This document shows, in pieces, positions 35,095 to 45,242 of a stretch of 64,000 bases of DNA. The position numbers were made by a program, and so were the translations under genes. The notes under the pieces were generated by a model that did not search any database, was not told where the DNA came from, and worked only from the letters and a program-made list of their open reading frames with translations. The number at the start of each line of letters is the position of its first letter. Position 1 is the stretch's first letter. This DNA is from Trifolium pratense (Eukaryota > Streptophyta > Magnoliopsida > Fabales > Fabaceae): positions 21,985,362 to 22,049,361 of the forward strand of contig NC_060061.1 in the NCBI RefSeq assembly GCF_020283565.1, written 5' to 3'.

Positions 35095-35350
35095 GACCTT
35101 CAATCTTTTCAAATGCTCTTCTAATTCTGATATGAAAGGATGAGGTGCACAGAAGGCAACCTATTGCAGCCAGTATGCAGAGACCTCTTTGTCATTTTCT
35201 CTTACTAGAACACGAGAGGGTTAAAGGTTGGGTGATAAAATGTAGAGTTTCTTTAAAGTGGAGACTACGTTTCAGTGGTTTAGTCCACCTTCACATATAG
35301 CACACAAGCGAATAATGGAGACAAGAAAAATATTTGTCTGCCCTCAAGAA
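35095..35350 (-). pseudogene. Truncated DUF241 gene: 5' end and promoter remnant
   Basis: Aligned by eye with the 5' ends of the intact DUF241 genes, this keeps CCTTCAATCTTTTCAAATGC, TGAGGTGCACAGAAGGC and GCAGAGACCTCTTTGTCAT. It then continues into promoter homology (ATATAGCACACAAGCGAA, GGAGACAAGAAAAATATTTG). The coding remainder is absent and the frame is broken. It is a dead partial member of the cluster, in the same orientation as the intact genes. Confidence 0.6.
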
Positions 35351-36390
35351 ATGAAAACTAGAGACTATGTTTCAGTGGTTTAATCTACCTTATATTTCTT
35401 TGATTATCAGCTTCCTAGTTATTATCTGCCAAAGGCGACAATGATTCCAATGCATTCTGCGTCCGTCTCATCACTGAATTTTTAACTTGGCAGCACATGG
35501 ATAAATTAAACGCCTAAAAAAACTCAAGCCTTCTTCCAAGTCTTGAATAAGCAGCTGCAGTTTCTCCAACTGGTTTTTGTGGCCTTATCATGTTTTCAAA
35601 TTTGTTTGATTGCAATGCTTCATCAAGTTGGGCAAATTCAAATTCATTTACCAATTTGTTTGGTCTGCATTAGCTTGGAAATCAAAATCCAGCTGGTACT
35701 TGACTTTGATTCTGTTGTCCCTGAGATAAACTGCAGCAGTGACTCAAATGTATTTTGTAATAAGCTAATCAGACCTACTGTTTCATTGTTCAACTTATAA
35801 TTTGTTTCAGTTTGCTCTCTCACTTCCATGATTATGATATTTTCAATGCAAATATTAATATTCTATCAAAACAATTGCTGCAATTCTGATATTTTCCATG
35901 ATTCTGATGGATAGAACAATTGCTGCAATTCTGAAGCGCTTGTCTCTGCTAAAGAGACAAGAACTGCATTAGCTATTGTTTCAATGCACTAAAATAAAGC
36001 TATAAGCATGTGAATAAAAAAGAGACCAACTCAATTAACTTGGCACTATACATTGATAAACAGCATCTCTGCATTTGGCTAATATAAAATTTCAATCTCT
36101 GCAGATCATGCAACTATTATATTCTAAAATAGCATGCAGTCTTTGAACTTGTCTGCCTTCAGCAGATCAATTAGGGGCATGACGAATCTTCTGTTTCAGG
36201 TATCAATACAGTGCATGTATAATGATGGCTATATTTTGCAGTGTCCTCAATTTCATATCTATTATTTAATCAAATATTAATATCATGAATGTTAATTCCT
36301 TATTTAAATCTTTAATTATACATAGATGAAAAATACAACAAGCTTATATAGAACATTAGCTTTTCAAAACTTTCTTTTTTTGGTTTCCTT
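35351..36390. repeat. Decayed DUF241-unit spacer
   Basis: Phrases shared with the spacers of the intact units recur, for example AATATAAAATTTCAATCTCTG, GCAGATCATGCAACT, TGCAGTCTTTGAACTTGTCTGCC and TATAAGCATGTGAATAAAAAAG. It is therefore an old copy of the cluster's repeat unit. No intact coding region was seen. Confidence 0.6.
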
Positions 36391-36414
36391 AACCGGTGCC
36401 CCGGGGCACCGGTT
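36391..36414. repeat. Perfect 24-bp palindrome
   Basis: AACCGGTGCCCC/GGGGCACCGGTT is perfectly self-complementary with no spacer. It resembles the palindromic ends of the 24848-25023 and 9529 elements, so it is likely a terminus of the same element type. Confidence 0.85.
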
Positions 36415-36634
36415 AGCACGACCCTTTTTATTTGGTGTAACTCGGGTATCCTCTGCACGTAACTGCAGAAGATAATCCTTCGAGCCTTGTGGGATTCAAA
36501 TGAGTGGCAAACTCTCCTTACAAAGAACCCCCTTACCATTGCTAGTTAAAAAATAGTCTAATAAATAGGGACACTAAACTCTCCTTCGAACGTACATTTT
36601 TACAAGCTCGCGGTCTCACTTATATTGATATGCG

Positions 36635-37229
36635 GTTTGGAATTTGGAGAATTTGATGAAAAAGAAGATAAAGAAGTAAGTAAGTAGTTGAATTCACCAA
36701 CCTCTTGAGTAGTTCCTACCTTATTTGCCGTTGGAAAGAACCTTAATGGGTTAACTGCACATATATGTAAGTGCAAATTTCTTGTATCGTATGCTATGAA
36801 AAATTACATTGCTTTTTTGTTCCTTGTATTTTTGTTAGCAGGTGATACAGGGATTGTACAAATGGCTTCCACTGACGAGGACAATCCCCAGGCTAAGGAG
36901 AAGAAGAAAACTGAAGAACCTACCCCTGCTTGTCATTCAAAGCAAATCGTAATATTATTCTAACAAGGGTGAAGACGATCTTAAATTGTCCGCCAATTTG
37001 AAGGAGTTTGATGATTTTTGGGACAATCTTATAACTTCTAAGGAAATTGAGTTTGACAAGATGTGGAGTGATTTCATGCTAGAATTAGAATGTATGAAGT
37101 TGGGTTGGGAGAGAGACGAGTACAATAATACTGATCTTTCTGCTATGAACATGTTCAAAAGAGTGAGTAATGGTGAGATTGTTAGTGATGATGAGGAGGA
37201 AAAAGAGGGAGAACCATCTCATGTGGAAG
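36635..37229 (+). pseudogene. Diverged, frame-broken duplicate of the 34255-34790 exon region
   Basis: The upstream spacer is shared (GTTGGAAAGAACCTTAATGG, CTTGTATCGTATGCT, TGTTCCTTGTATTTTTGTTAG). The exon begins after TTAGCAG with ASTDEDNPQAKEKKKTEEP, matching ADEDL..QAKEKRKKRTAKES of the other copy. This frame stops near 36963. A second frame then gives LKEFDDFWDNLITSKEIEF, KLGWERDEYNN, DLSAMNMFKRVSNGEIVSDD and an acidic EEEKEGEP, the same ending as the first copy. At about 37229 homology switches to antisense DUF241. Confidence 0.65.
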
Positions 37230-37362
37230 GCATCGACTTGTATTTTGCTGACCTTCTGCTGTGCTTTGAGTGTCCTTTTGGATCAGAGATAAATAGCAAC
37301 AAATGTTCTAATGAGCACACACTGACTGCTTCTGCTTATTTCAAGAATGCAAGCATAGGTGA
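37230..37362 (-). pseudogene. Isolated antisense DUF241 fragment fused to the duplicated exon
   Basis: 133 bp match the middle of the DUF241 coding region as it reads on the plus strand: GCATCGACTTG, TGCTGTGCTTTGAGTGTCC, GGAGATAAATAGCAACAAA, TGTTCTAATGAGCAC and CAAGCATAGGTGA. On the plus strand it stays open with the preceding duplicate exon, producing a chimeric frame of about 150 codons (36986-37435). On the minus strand it is a DUF241 fragment without either end. Confidence 0.8.
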
Positions 37363-37560
37363 AGGTGTTTTTTTTACCTTATTCTTTCCATTTTTACTTT
37401 TATCTGATTCTCTCATTATTATTCTTAATTCATGAGACAACTACGATTCTAATTCTTTTCCCAACATATACAGTCCAAAACTGTAATAATAACATGTGAA
37501 AGTATTATTCCATTTCTTTCTACATATGGTATCAGCAGCTCTAGGTTTTACAATTTAGGG
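37363..37560 (+). mobile_element. LTR end and primer-binding-site remnant
   Basis: AT-rich sequence ends TTCTACATA followed by TGGTATCAGCAGC at 37527, close to the TGGTATCAGAGC primer site complementary to initiator tRNA-Met that follows plant LTRs. Only the end of the element is visible. Confidence 0.5.
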
Positions 37561-37975
37561 ATTCCCTACCTTCTACCTAATGGCGTGCAAAAACACGTTG
37601 AATTAGGACCTAACAGGTACTTCCAGCAGCGGTGTTACCTGTTCAGATATGACAGGAAGAGGTCCGGGTATGGAGCTGGTGCGGCCGACTACAACAGCAT
37701 GCCCGACCGTGGTCCGGGTGTGATGAGCGGTTACCCGGGCAGCGGTGTTACTGGTCCGGATATAGACACTCACACTTGTTGGGTTTGTGCGGGTGGTTGC
37801 CCCACATTGACTATAAATGAGGTGAATGTTGAATATCTGAGTGGTGATCCATATATCTAATGTTGTTACTCTTGGTGCTCCTTAGACTCCCTAACAAGTG
37901 GTATCAGAGCCCTAGTTTGGTTTGGTAGTGGTCTGTTTCACCCTGGTTTAGTTTGATAGTGGTTAGCTTCACATC
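37561..37975 (+). mobile_element. Second LTR remnant with canonical tRNA-Met primer-binding site
   Basis: TGGTATCAGAGC at 37899-37910 is an exact initiator-Met primer site, just after CTAACA, a possible LTR 3' end. The 300 bp before it is GC-richer than its surroundings and open on the plus strand (about 37585-37860), but shows no protein motif. The leader continues to the SINE inserted at 37976. Confidence 0.55.
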
Positions 37976-37992
37976 AACTATGAATGGGTTAA

Positions 37993-38215
37993 CCCACTTG
38001 GGGTTGGTCTAGTGGTGTTGGCTTGGGTCCTTGGAGTATGCTCCTCTCAAGGTCTCAGGTTCGATTCTCCCTGGTGCCAATTTCAGTGGGCTAAGTCCAT
38101 ACAGAGAAAAAACTCTGGCTTTAAATGGGCCCACCGCAAGTGGGCGGTGGGATTGGTCCCCTTGGATTAGTCGGTCCAAGAGCCGGATACCAAGTTTTCA
38201 AAAAAAAAAAAAAAA
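37993..38215 (+). mobile_element. tRNA-derived SINE with 17-bp target duplication
   Basis: It begins CCCACTTGGGGTTGGTCTAG, with box-A-like GGTTGGTCTAGTGGT and box-B-like CAGGTTCGATTC, and ends in a poly(A) tail. AACTATGAATGGGTTAA flanks it at 37976-37992 and 38216-38232. A reverse-orientation relative is at 45001-45226. Confidence 0.92.
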
Positions 38216-38232
38216 AACTATGAATGGGTTAA

Positions 38233-39552
38233 AAAATGTTTGAAATATAAGATAGATGACTGATATTTTCAATGCAAAAATTATATTTTGTCAAAAACTT
38301 GCATTCAATAATGTAATATATCTGCATGCATGTGTGGACTTCTGTGATGGATCAAACAATGGCTGCTATTTTTCTGCACATGTCTCTTTTGAAGAGACAG
38401 GAACTGCATAAGTTGTTGTTTCCATACATTAACATAAAGCTATAAGCGTGTGAGTGAAAAAGAGACCTAAGATCTTCATGAATCATCATCACCAATTTAT
38501 GTGACTTTGTTGCATCTCATTTCATGTTGAACTTCAAAAATAAGACTGCTTGATGATTAACAGATATGAGATATGAGCTCTGATTTGACAACCATGTACC
38601 TTGAACATTTGATCAAGAAAAATAGATAGTTAGGTATAAATTAATATGAAGAATCATAACAATGATCAATATAAAGTAATTTAAAGCAATTATATAATCT
38701 TTCCTATACACGTGTGCATCTTCCAACTCATCCCATATGGATAAACAGCTTCTCTGCATGTTGCTAATATAAAATTTCAATCTCTGCAGATCATGCAACT
38801 TATCGGCTATTATATCATTTGTTTTCAGAAGAAGAAGCTATTCTATTTAAAAATGGCATGCAGTCTTTGAACTTGTCATCCTTCATTGGATCAATTGGAT
38901 GCAAGAGGAATCTTTTTGTTTGGTATTATTGAAATTATTACATTATCATAGCTATATTTTGTAGTGTCCTCAACTTCATATTTATTATTTAATGTTAGCT
39001 CCAAATTTTAATACTAACTTTCTGGTCATCGGTATATGAAACATAATTACCTTATTTATCGCTATTATTAGCATATATAAAACTTGAGAACATGTGCAAG
39101 GTTTTTTTATTTTAATCATAAACCTAATGACAGTTTTGAAATTGACAACTGTGATTATGCATTCAAGTTGACCTCGAGTCTCATGTGGGCATAATTAATT
39201 TGCAGAGGACTCTAATTGTTTTATTTTACAACTCTTTTTTCATCCTTCATTTAACTTTTTACGAAAAAGAGAAAAACAAATTTATCAAGAGTTAATATTA
39301 GCAACATGACATAGTATTATCAAGAGTTACTTATTTTAATGGAGAATATTTCGAAGAAAACCGGAAGTTGATAGAAAAGACTTTCAAAAGGGAAATGAGC
39401 AAGAAATATAGATCATAGGTGTTAAGTAACAAGGGTTTGATCCCTAGATAGTTGTATTCAGTATAAAAAAAGAAGATATAATCACATCCATGTACAATTA
39501 TGTAACACTAATGGTGCAAAATTGAGTGGCAAGAATCATATAGACACTATGA
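38233..39552. other. DUF241-unit spacer
   Basis: Shared spacer phrases (TGCATGCATGTGTGGAC, GAAGAGACAGGAACTGC, CTAATATAAAATTTCAATC, CTTGAGAACATGTGCAAGG) mark it as the spacer of the first intact unit and the 3' flank of its gene. No extra gene was seen. Confidence 0.55.
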
Positions 39553-40398
39553 TTAGTGGTTGAAGATGTTAAGAAGTGAAACTCTATTTCTAATTAATTT
39601 TCTTGAGATTTGTTCAACTCCTATTTCTAGATCTTGAATGCACATCTCCAAATTTTCCAGATCACTTTGAAATTTTTCAGTAGATGAAGACTTCAAAGCT
39701 GCATCCACCTTCTCAAATTCATTTGTCTCCGATTCATGAGAATCACAAACTGCTCTTTTTGAATGCATCAACTTGGATATTGCAGACCATCTGCTGTGCT
39801 TTGAATGGCCTTTTGGATCGGAGATAAATAGTAACAAATGTTCTAATGAGCATAGGGTGACTGCTTCTGCTTCATTCAAGAATCCAAGCATAGGTGAGGA
39901 AGAAGCAATCAACTCATTCTTCAATGATTTCAAATTCACCAACGCCTTTCGAATTTGCTTCTTCATGTTCTTCCTAAGAGCCAAATATTTTACACCCTCG
40001 AGTGTCAATCCAGTTTTGATTCCTCTCCTTCTGATGACAGACTGAAGTTCATGCATGTTTTCCCTTGATAGCGAAAGGAAATCTTTAGCTGTACTACATA
40101 TATCCAATATTCTAAGAGATCCTTCCAGTAGGTCATCGACAGATTTTTCATTGCACTCTTGTGCTAAGGCTTGTTGTTCAATTGGAAATTGAAGTAAGTT
40201 ATCGATGCAGTCATGCAAATCTTGCATGCTATTAAGTTTGTTGCATATTGAAGATGATGACACTGAAGAGGCGCTTTCAGAACTCTTCAACCTTTGCAAG
40301 TTGTCCTCAAATTGTGATACAAGAGGATGGGGTGCGGAGGGTAAGCTGTTGCTGCGAAGATGCATAGAGCTCTTTGTGTTTGTTTCAATGATTTCCAT
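39553..40398 (-). CDS. DUF241 domain protein (BPS1-like), cluster member A
   Basis: A single-exon gene of 281 aa from ATG at 40396-40398. It has the plant DUF241 (PF03087) layout: a basic N-terminal signature HLRSNSLPSAPHPLVSQFED (about 14-33), a Ser tract, MQDLHDCIDNLLQFP (about 58-72), LLEGSLRILDICSTAKD, MHELQSVIRRRG, a Lys-rich LRKNMKKQIRKALVNLKS, EAVTLCSLEHLLLF, and the C-terminal ISRKLIRNRVSLLNIFNH. No signal peptide or clear membrane span; it is likely alpha-helical. Family function is unknown, and the BPS1 label is by loose resemblance. It starts MEII where its neighbours start MAVI. The repeat unit and TATA region are shared with B, C and D. The plus-strand frame inside it is a shadow. 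Confidence 0.93.
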   Translation of the reverse strand: MEIIETNTKSSMHLRSNSLPSAPHPLVSQFEDNLQRLKSSESASSVSSSSICNKLNSMQDLHDCIDNLLQFPIEQQALAQECNEKSVDDLLEGSLRILDICSTAKDFLSLSRENMHELQSVIRRRGIKTGLTLEGVKYLALRKNMKKQIRKALVNLKSLKNELIASSSPMLGFLNEAEAVTLCSLEHLLLFISDPKGHSKHSRWSAISKLMHSKRAVCDSHESETNEFEKVDAALKSSSTEKFQSDLENLEMCIQDLEIGVEQISRKLIRNRVSLLNIFNH

Positions 40399-40482
40399 TT
40401 TATTCTTCTTAGAGAACAGAAGGTTAGAAGGTATAGAAGAGTTTATTTGAAAACTTGAGTTTCTGTTGGCTTTCTCGCTTCA

Positions 40483-40491
40483 TATATATAG
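40483..40491 (-). promoter_or_regulatory. TATA box of DUF241 member A
   Basis: GCTATATATATGAAGCG on the minus strand lies about 85 bp before the ATG. The same position holds a TATA-like sequence in B (about 43514-43523), C (about 47409-47418) and D (about 50560-50567), with conserved flanks. Confidence 0.6.
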
Positions 40492-40498
40492 CAAAGAA

Positions 40499-41044
40499 AG
40501 CAACCGATTAAAGGAGACAAGAAGCATATTTTTGTTCCTCAAATGTCACCTAATCTGTATGCAATTACATTATCTTGATTTGGATCTTCCAACTCATCCC
40601 TGAATATTTTACTTTGGAATCACATTGATCTTACCAAATGGCATCTTTTACAACATAATAGTCTATGAAGTTGTCTGCCTACAACAGGACATTTAATATA
40701 AGGGAAGTCATGATCTTCAGCTACTGTTATATTGGTTACTTCTCGGTGGCGATGTTTATGCAATGTCCCCAGCTAGTCATCTATTAATTTATGCTACCAT
40801 TTGGCATGTTGTTAGTTCTCTGTCTCATTAACAGGTTAGAAAATAATTGATGCATACTGGTGAAGAGCATATAAAAAAAACATGTTTGTTTTGGTAGCTT
40901 GCTATTTTTAAAGTAGTGGAGATAATTTATGAAATTTTAAAAATTAAGAGATTATATTTTCAGATTTAGAAATACGGCACCCAAAACATGAATCAGCAGA
41001 AGTATATATAGGACAAAAAGTCTGTTTTAGAGTTTTTTAATGTG
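40499..41044. other. DUF241-unit promoter-distal spacer
   Basis: It shares AGACAAGAAGCATATTTTTG, CAAATGTCACCTAATCTGTA and TTGGTTACTTCT.GGTGGCGAT with the corresponding spacers upstream of B, C and D. No gene was seen. Confidence 0.55.
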
Positions 41045-41398
41045 TGTTTATGTTTACGTGTTTGGTTTCTATTCCGGACTAGGCCAGAGCTCATTCGCGA
41101 ACTGGACCGGATTAGCTGATACATGCTTAACTGAGCGGACTATACAGTGGTCATGACCTAAAACACACACGATTAATACTCACTGGGACACGCGGGCCGC
41201 CGGATCATGCCGCACTAACCATTAGCCTACACCTGTCCCTAGGACAGGTGTCCAAGAGATGGTTCTCGGTTCTCCAAAACCCTAATCCTCCACCTATATA
41301 AGCCTACCTTATGGTCTAGGCCAGGTATTATGTCACATCTAACCCTAAATACCTCTCACATTTGGTGCCTACTGACTTGATCTTTGGAGTGTATGCAG
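41045..41398. repeat. LTR-like repeat within DUF241 unit (copy 1, short)
   Basis: The block TTGGTTTCTATTCCGGACTA, AGCTCATTCG, GGACCGGATTA, GGGACACGCGGGCCGCCGGA, CACCTATATAAGCC and TGTCACATCTAACCC also occurs at about 44150 and 48042. It contains a TATATAA motif and looks like a partial LTR or promoter-bearing repeat. This copy lacks the 3' ~250 bp of the other two. Confidence 0.6.
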
Positions 41399-41411
41399 AT
41401 CATGCAACTTA

Positions 41412-41718
41412 GTGTATGTTTGGTTTCAATTCTGGAGCAGCCAGAATTGATTCTAGACCCGTAGAATTGATTCTGGCTTGTTTGGTTTCTCAAAAGTAGA
41501 ATTGATTCTGGCTCCAGAATTGATTCTACTTGAAGCTAGAAATTGTAGCTTCTCATTCTAGAATTGATTTTTACACTCAAATTTTTTGTTCAACTCACTT
41601 TTGTGTGAATATATACAAACATAAATCAATTCTATCAAACTCAATTCTATCAAAATCAATTTTGTCAAACTTAATTATGTCAAAATCAATTCTGTCCACC
41701 GCAGAACCAAACACATAA
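41412..41718. mobile_element. 307-bp MITE, PIF/Harbinger-like (copy 2), empty site known
   Basis: The element GTGTATGTTTGG...CCAAACACATAA is flanked by TTA (41409-41411 and 41719-41721). The paralogous spacer at about 45760 reads CATGCAACTTAATGGC uninterrupted, whereas here CATGCAACTTA is followed by the element and TTAATAGC. TTA is therefore a genuine 3-bp target duplication, as in PIF/Harbinger elements. Confidence 0.9.
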
Positions 41719-42011
41719 TTAATAGCTATTATATCATTTGTTTGCAGAAGAAGCTACTTACTATTCTAAAATATCATGCAACATTTTGAACTTGTCTGCT
41801 TTCTATGGATTAATTGGGAGCAAAAGGAATCTTCTTGTTCTGGTATTAATACAATTAGTACACATTATTAATATAATGCATGATACCTCCTAATTTTAAT
41901 ACTAATTCGCTGATCTTAAGTAGATAAAACACAACTAACTTATTTATCGCTGTTATTAACATATATAAAACTTGAGAACATGTGCAAGGTTTTTTATTTA
42001 ATCCTATGAAC

Positions 42012-42191
42012 TATGAAGCACAGACACGGACACCGGACACGACACGGACACTGACACTGACACGTCGACACCGATAAAAATTTGGAAAAATAACATAATT
42101 TAGTGTAATCATAAGTGTCGGTGTCTGACACGGACACCGACACGTGTCCGACACGGACACACCTAATCTGAGGAGTGTCAGTGCTTCCTAG
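42012..42191. mobile_element. 180-bp MITE with CACGGACACCG-rich body and 9-bp target duplication
   Basis: CCTATGAAC occurs at 42003-42011 and 42192-42200. The paralogous spacers at about 46050 and 49200 run straight across this point, so the insertion is specific to this unit. The ends TATGAAGCACAGACAC and GTGTCAGTGCTTCCTA are inverted repeats. The body alternates GACACGGACACCGG and complements (GTGTCGGTGTCTGACAC). A 9-bp duplication fits a Mutator-like element. Confidence 0.88.
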
Positions 42192-42200
42192 CCTATGAAC

Positions 42201-42589
42201 CTAATGCTAGTTTTGTGATTGACAACTAGGATATGCAGTCACATCTACCTTGATCATATGGGCATAATCTATAGTCACATTTATAGGTTAATGAATAAAT
42301 ATTAAATTATATTAATAAGTTACTTTACTAATTAGGTGACTCTAAAAGTGAATTGTTTTTGTACTGATTTAACTTCTCTTAACTTCTCTTATTTTAGTGA
42401 AGAATATTTGAAAGAAAAGGAAATTGAAGATAAAATTTTGAAGGGAACTGAACAAGATAGATAGATGTTGAACAAATAAGGATTTGATCCATATATTCAG
42501 TACAAGAAAAGATATAATTACATTCATGTACAGTTATGTAACACTCATGGGGGAAAATTGAGTGTCCAAAATTGATATATACACTATGA
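42201..42589 (-). other. 3' flank of DUF241 member B
   Basis: Spacer shared with the 3' flanks of C and D (GGATTTGATCCATATATTCAG, CATTCATGTACAGTTATGTAAC, ACTATGATTAGTGGTTGA). It probably includes the 3' UTR. Confidence 0.5.
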
Positions 42590-43429
42590 TTAGTGGTTGA
42601 AAATGTTAAGAAGTGAAACTCTATTTCTAATTAATTTTCTTGAGATTTGTTCAATTCCTATTTCTAGATCTTGAATGCGCATCTCCAAATTTTCCATATC
42701 ACTTTGAAAATTTTCAGTAGATGAAGATTGCAAAGCTGCATCCACCTTCTGAAATTCATTTGATTCATGAGAATCACAAACTGCTCTTTTAGAGTGCATC
42801 AACATGGATATTGCTGACCATCTGCTGTGCTTTGAGTGTCCTTTTGGATCGGAGATAAATAGTAACAAATGTTCTAATGAGCATAGGGTGACTGCTTCTG
42901 CTTCATTCAAGAATCCAAGCATAGGTGAGGAAGAAACAATCAACTCATTCTTCATTGATTTCAAATTTACCAATGCCTTTCGAATTTGCTTCTTCATGTT
43001 CTTCCTAAGAGCCAAATATTTTACACCTTCGAGTGTCAATCCAGTTTTGATTCCTCTCCTTCTGATGACTGACTGTAGTTCATGCATGTTTTCCTTTGAT
43101 AGCGAAAGGAAATCTTTAGCTGTACTACAGATATCCAATATTCTAAGAGATCTTTCTAGTAGTTCATCAACGGATTTTTCATTGCACTCTTGTGCTAAGG
43201 CTTGTTGTTCAATTGGCAATTGAAGTAAGTTATTGATGCAGTCATGTAAATCCTGCATTCTATTAAGTTTGTCGCATATCAAAGAAGATGAAGCTGAAGA
43301 GGTGCCTTCAGAACTCTTCAAACTTTGCAAGTTGTCCTCAAATTGTGATACAAGAGGGTGAGGTGCGGAGGGTAAACTGTTGCTGCGAAGATGCATAGAG
43401 CTCTTTGTGTTTGTTTCAATGACTGCCAT
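42590..43429 (-). CDS. DUF241 domain protein (BPS1-like), cluster member B
   Basis: Single exon, 279 aa, start MAVIETNTKSS at 43427-43429. It keeps all blocks of member A: RSNSLPSAPHPL, MQDLHDCINNLLQLP, LLERSLRILDICSTAKD, VIRRRGIKTGLTLEG, KNMKKQIRKALVNLK, EAEAVTLCSLEHLLLFISD and the VSLLNIFNH end. It is two residues shorter because CDSHESETNEF is CDSHESNEF here, a 6-nt in-frame deletion. It differs by scattered substitutions and is intact, so it is under some constraint or recent. Function is unknown. A TATA motif near 43514-43523 and a CTTCTTAGAGAACAG leader are shared with the paralogues. Confidence 0.93.
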   Translation of the reverse strand: MAVIETNTKSSMHLRSNSLPSAPHPLVSQFEDNLQSLKSSEGTSSASSSLICDKLNRMQDLHDCINNLLQLPIEQQALAQECNEKSVDELLERSLRILDICSTAKDFLSLSKENMHELQSVIRRRGIKTGLTLEGVKYLALRKNMKKQIRKALVNLKSMKNELIVSSSPMLGFLNEAEAVTLCSLEHLLLFISDPKGHSKHSRWSAISMLMHSKRAVCDSHESNEFQKVDAALQSSSTENFQSDMENLEMRIQDLEIGIEQISRKLIRNRVSLLNIFNH

Positions 43430-43539
43430 TTTCTTCTTAGAGAACAGAAAGTTAGAAGGTATATATACAAGAGTTTATTTGAAAACTTGAGTTTCTGCTG
43501 GCTTTCTCGCTTCATATTTATAGCAAACAAAGCAACCAA

Positions 43540-44147
43540 TTATAGGAGACAAGAAGCATATTTTTGTTCCTCAAATGTCACCTAATCTGTATGCAATTAT
43601 ATCATCTTGATTTGGATCTTAGCTACCTCACCATGATCTGGTAGTGCTCCACATGCATGATACTTATAACTCATCCCTGAATATTTTACTTCACAATCAC
43701 ATTGGTTCTTGCAAATGGCATCTTTACAATATAATAGTATATGAAATTGTCTGTTATATTGGTTACTTCTTGGTGGCGATGTTTATGCAGTGTCCCCTGC
43801 TATACATCTACTAAGTAATTGATGCATACTGGTTTGCAGAACTTCACGTTCAAAATAATAATTTTTCCAAGCTGAGGTGATCAATAATTATTTGTAGCCT
43901 TTTCTTGTGATGTTTGTTATTTGAAAATTAGAAGGGCTTATAAAAAAACATGTTTGTTTTGGTAGCTTACCATTTTTAAAGTTGTGGAGATAATTCATGA
44001 AATTTAAAAAATTTAGAGACTATATTTTCAGATTTAAAAATAGTGTACCAAAAACATGAATCAACAAAATAGGTCCTGGGTTCGATCCCCAGCTCATTGT
44101 AAACCAAAAAAATATGGGACAAAAAGTTTGTTTTAGGCTTTTTAAAT
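43540..44147. other. DUF241-unit spacer upstream of B
   Basis: Shared with the spacers upstream of A, C and D (CACCTAATCTGTATGCAATT, CTACCTCACCATGATCTGG). At about 44070-44118 GTCCTGGGTTCGATCCCCAG followed by CTCATTGTAAACCAAAAAAA is a small SINE fragment of the type also seen at 57160 and 62305. No gene was seen. Confidence 0.55.
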
Positions 44148-44149
44148 AT

Positions 44150-44775
44150 GTGTTTATGTTTTCGTGTTTGGTTTCTATTCCGGACTGGGCCAGAGCTCAT
44201 TCGTGAAACGGACCGGATTACCTGATCCATGCTTAACTGAGCAGACTGTACGGTAGACACGCCTTAAAACACACACGATTAACACTCCCTGGGACATGCG
44301 GACCACCGGATCATGCCACACTGACCATCAGCCTACGGACAGGTGTCCAAGAGATGGTTCTAGGTTCTCCAAAACCCTAATCCTCCACCTATATGCATAC
44401 CTTACAGTCTAGGCCAGGTATGTCACATCAAACCCTAAATACCTCTCACCTTCGGCACCTACTGACTTGATCATCTGAGTGTATGCAGGTATCACTCCTC
44501 TCCACGGAGTTCAACCACCAACGGTTCGGAATCAATGACCTGTTACAACCTTATCATCCAGATCTCAGGTCCGAAGTGATCAGTTTGTAACTAGGGTTAG
44601 AAACTTTTTCCACAATCTTCCCCCTTGAACTTGAAAGTGTTGCCACATCCTGAACCGAAGGCAATAACTCTTTTGCTGCAGCTTCTCTGTTGGGCACATC
44701 TGCCGCCGTGATTGTCCTCATCAGAAACCATCTGCACCGATCCATCAAAGTCGTGCAACCTGTTATCTTCCTAAG
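44150..44775. repeat. LTR-like repeat within DUF241 unit (copy 2)
   Basis: Same block as 41045 and 48042, continuing through TGTATGCAGGTATCACTCC, CAACGGTTCGGAATCAA, TTACAACCTTATCATCCAGA and CTGCCGCCGTGATTGTCC. On the minus strand it is open for about 65 codons (CRWFLMRTITAADVPNREA), and that frame is also open in copy 3. It is a fragment of a larger repeat, class unproven. Confidence 0.6.
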
Positions 44776-45000
44776 GTATTAGTCTCTGATCAATAAATTG
44801 TACAAGGTTTATCTTCTAGTTACTTCCATAGTTGCATTTGAGCTCCGATGCGGTTTCATGAGAATTCATTTATTCTTGTACGAAATATAGATCTACTTGA
44901 CGTATGAAGCAATAGAAAATTGATAGCGCCACTTGAATTGATTAATTTAGCCAAAGGAAAAACAATTTAAGCCAATTAATCAAGAGGTGGATCTAATATT

Positions 45001-45226
45001 TTTTTTTTTGAAAACTTGGTATCTGGCCCTAGGACCGACTAATCCAAGGGGGGGACCAATCCCACCGCCCACTTGCGGGGGTCCCATTTAAAGCCATAGT
45101 TTGGTTTTGCTCAGTATGGACTTAGCCCACCGAAATTGGCACCAGGGGGAATCGAACATGAGACCTTGAGAGGAGCATACTCCAAGGACCCAAGCCAACA
45201 CCACTAGACCAACCCCACGTGGGTTA
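45001..45226 (-). mobile_element. tRNA-derived SINE, reverse orientation, 16-bp target duplication
   Basis: This is the complement of the SINE at 37993: poly(T) on the left, GAATCGAACATGAGACC (box B complement), and ACCACTAGACCAACCCCA (box A complement) at the right. AGGTGGATCTAATATT flanks it at 44985-45000 and 45227-45242. Confidence 0.9.
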
Positions 45227-45242
45227 AGGTGGATCTAATATT

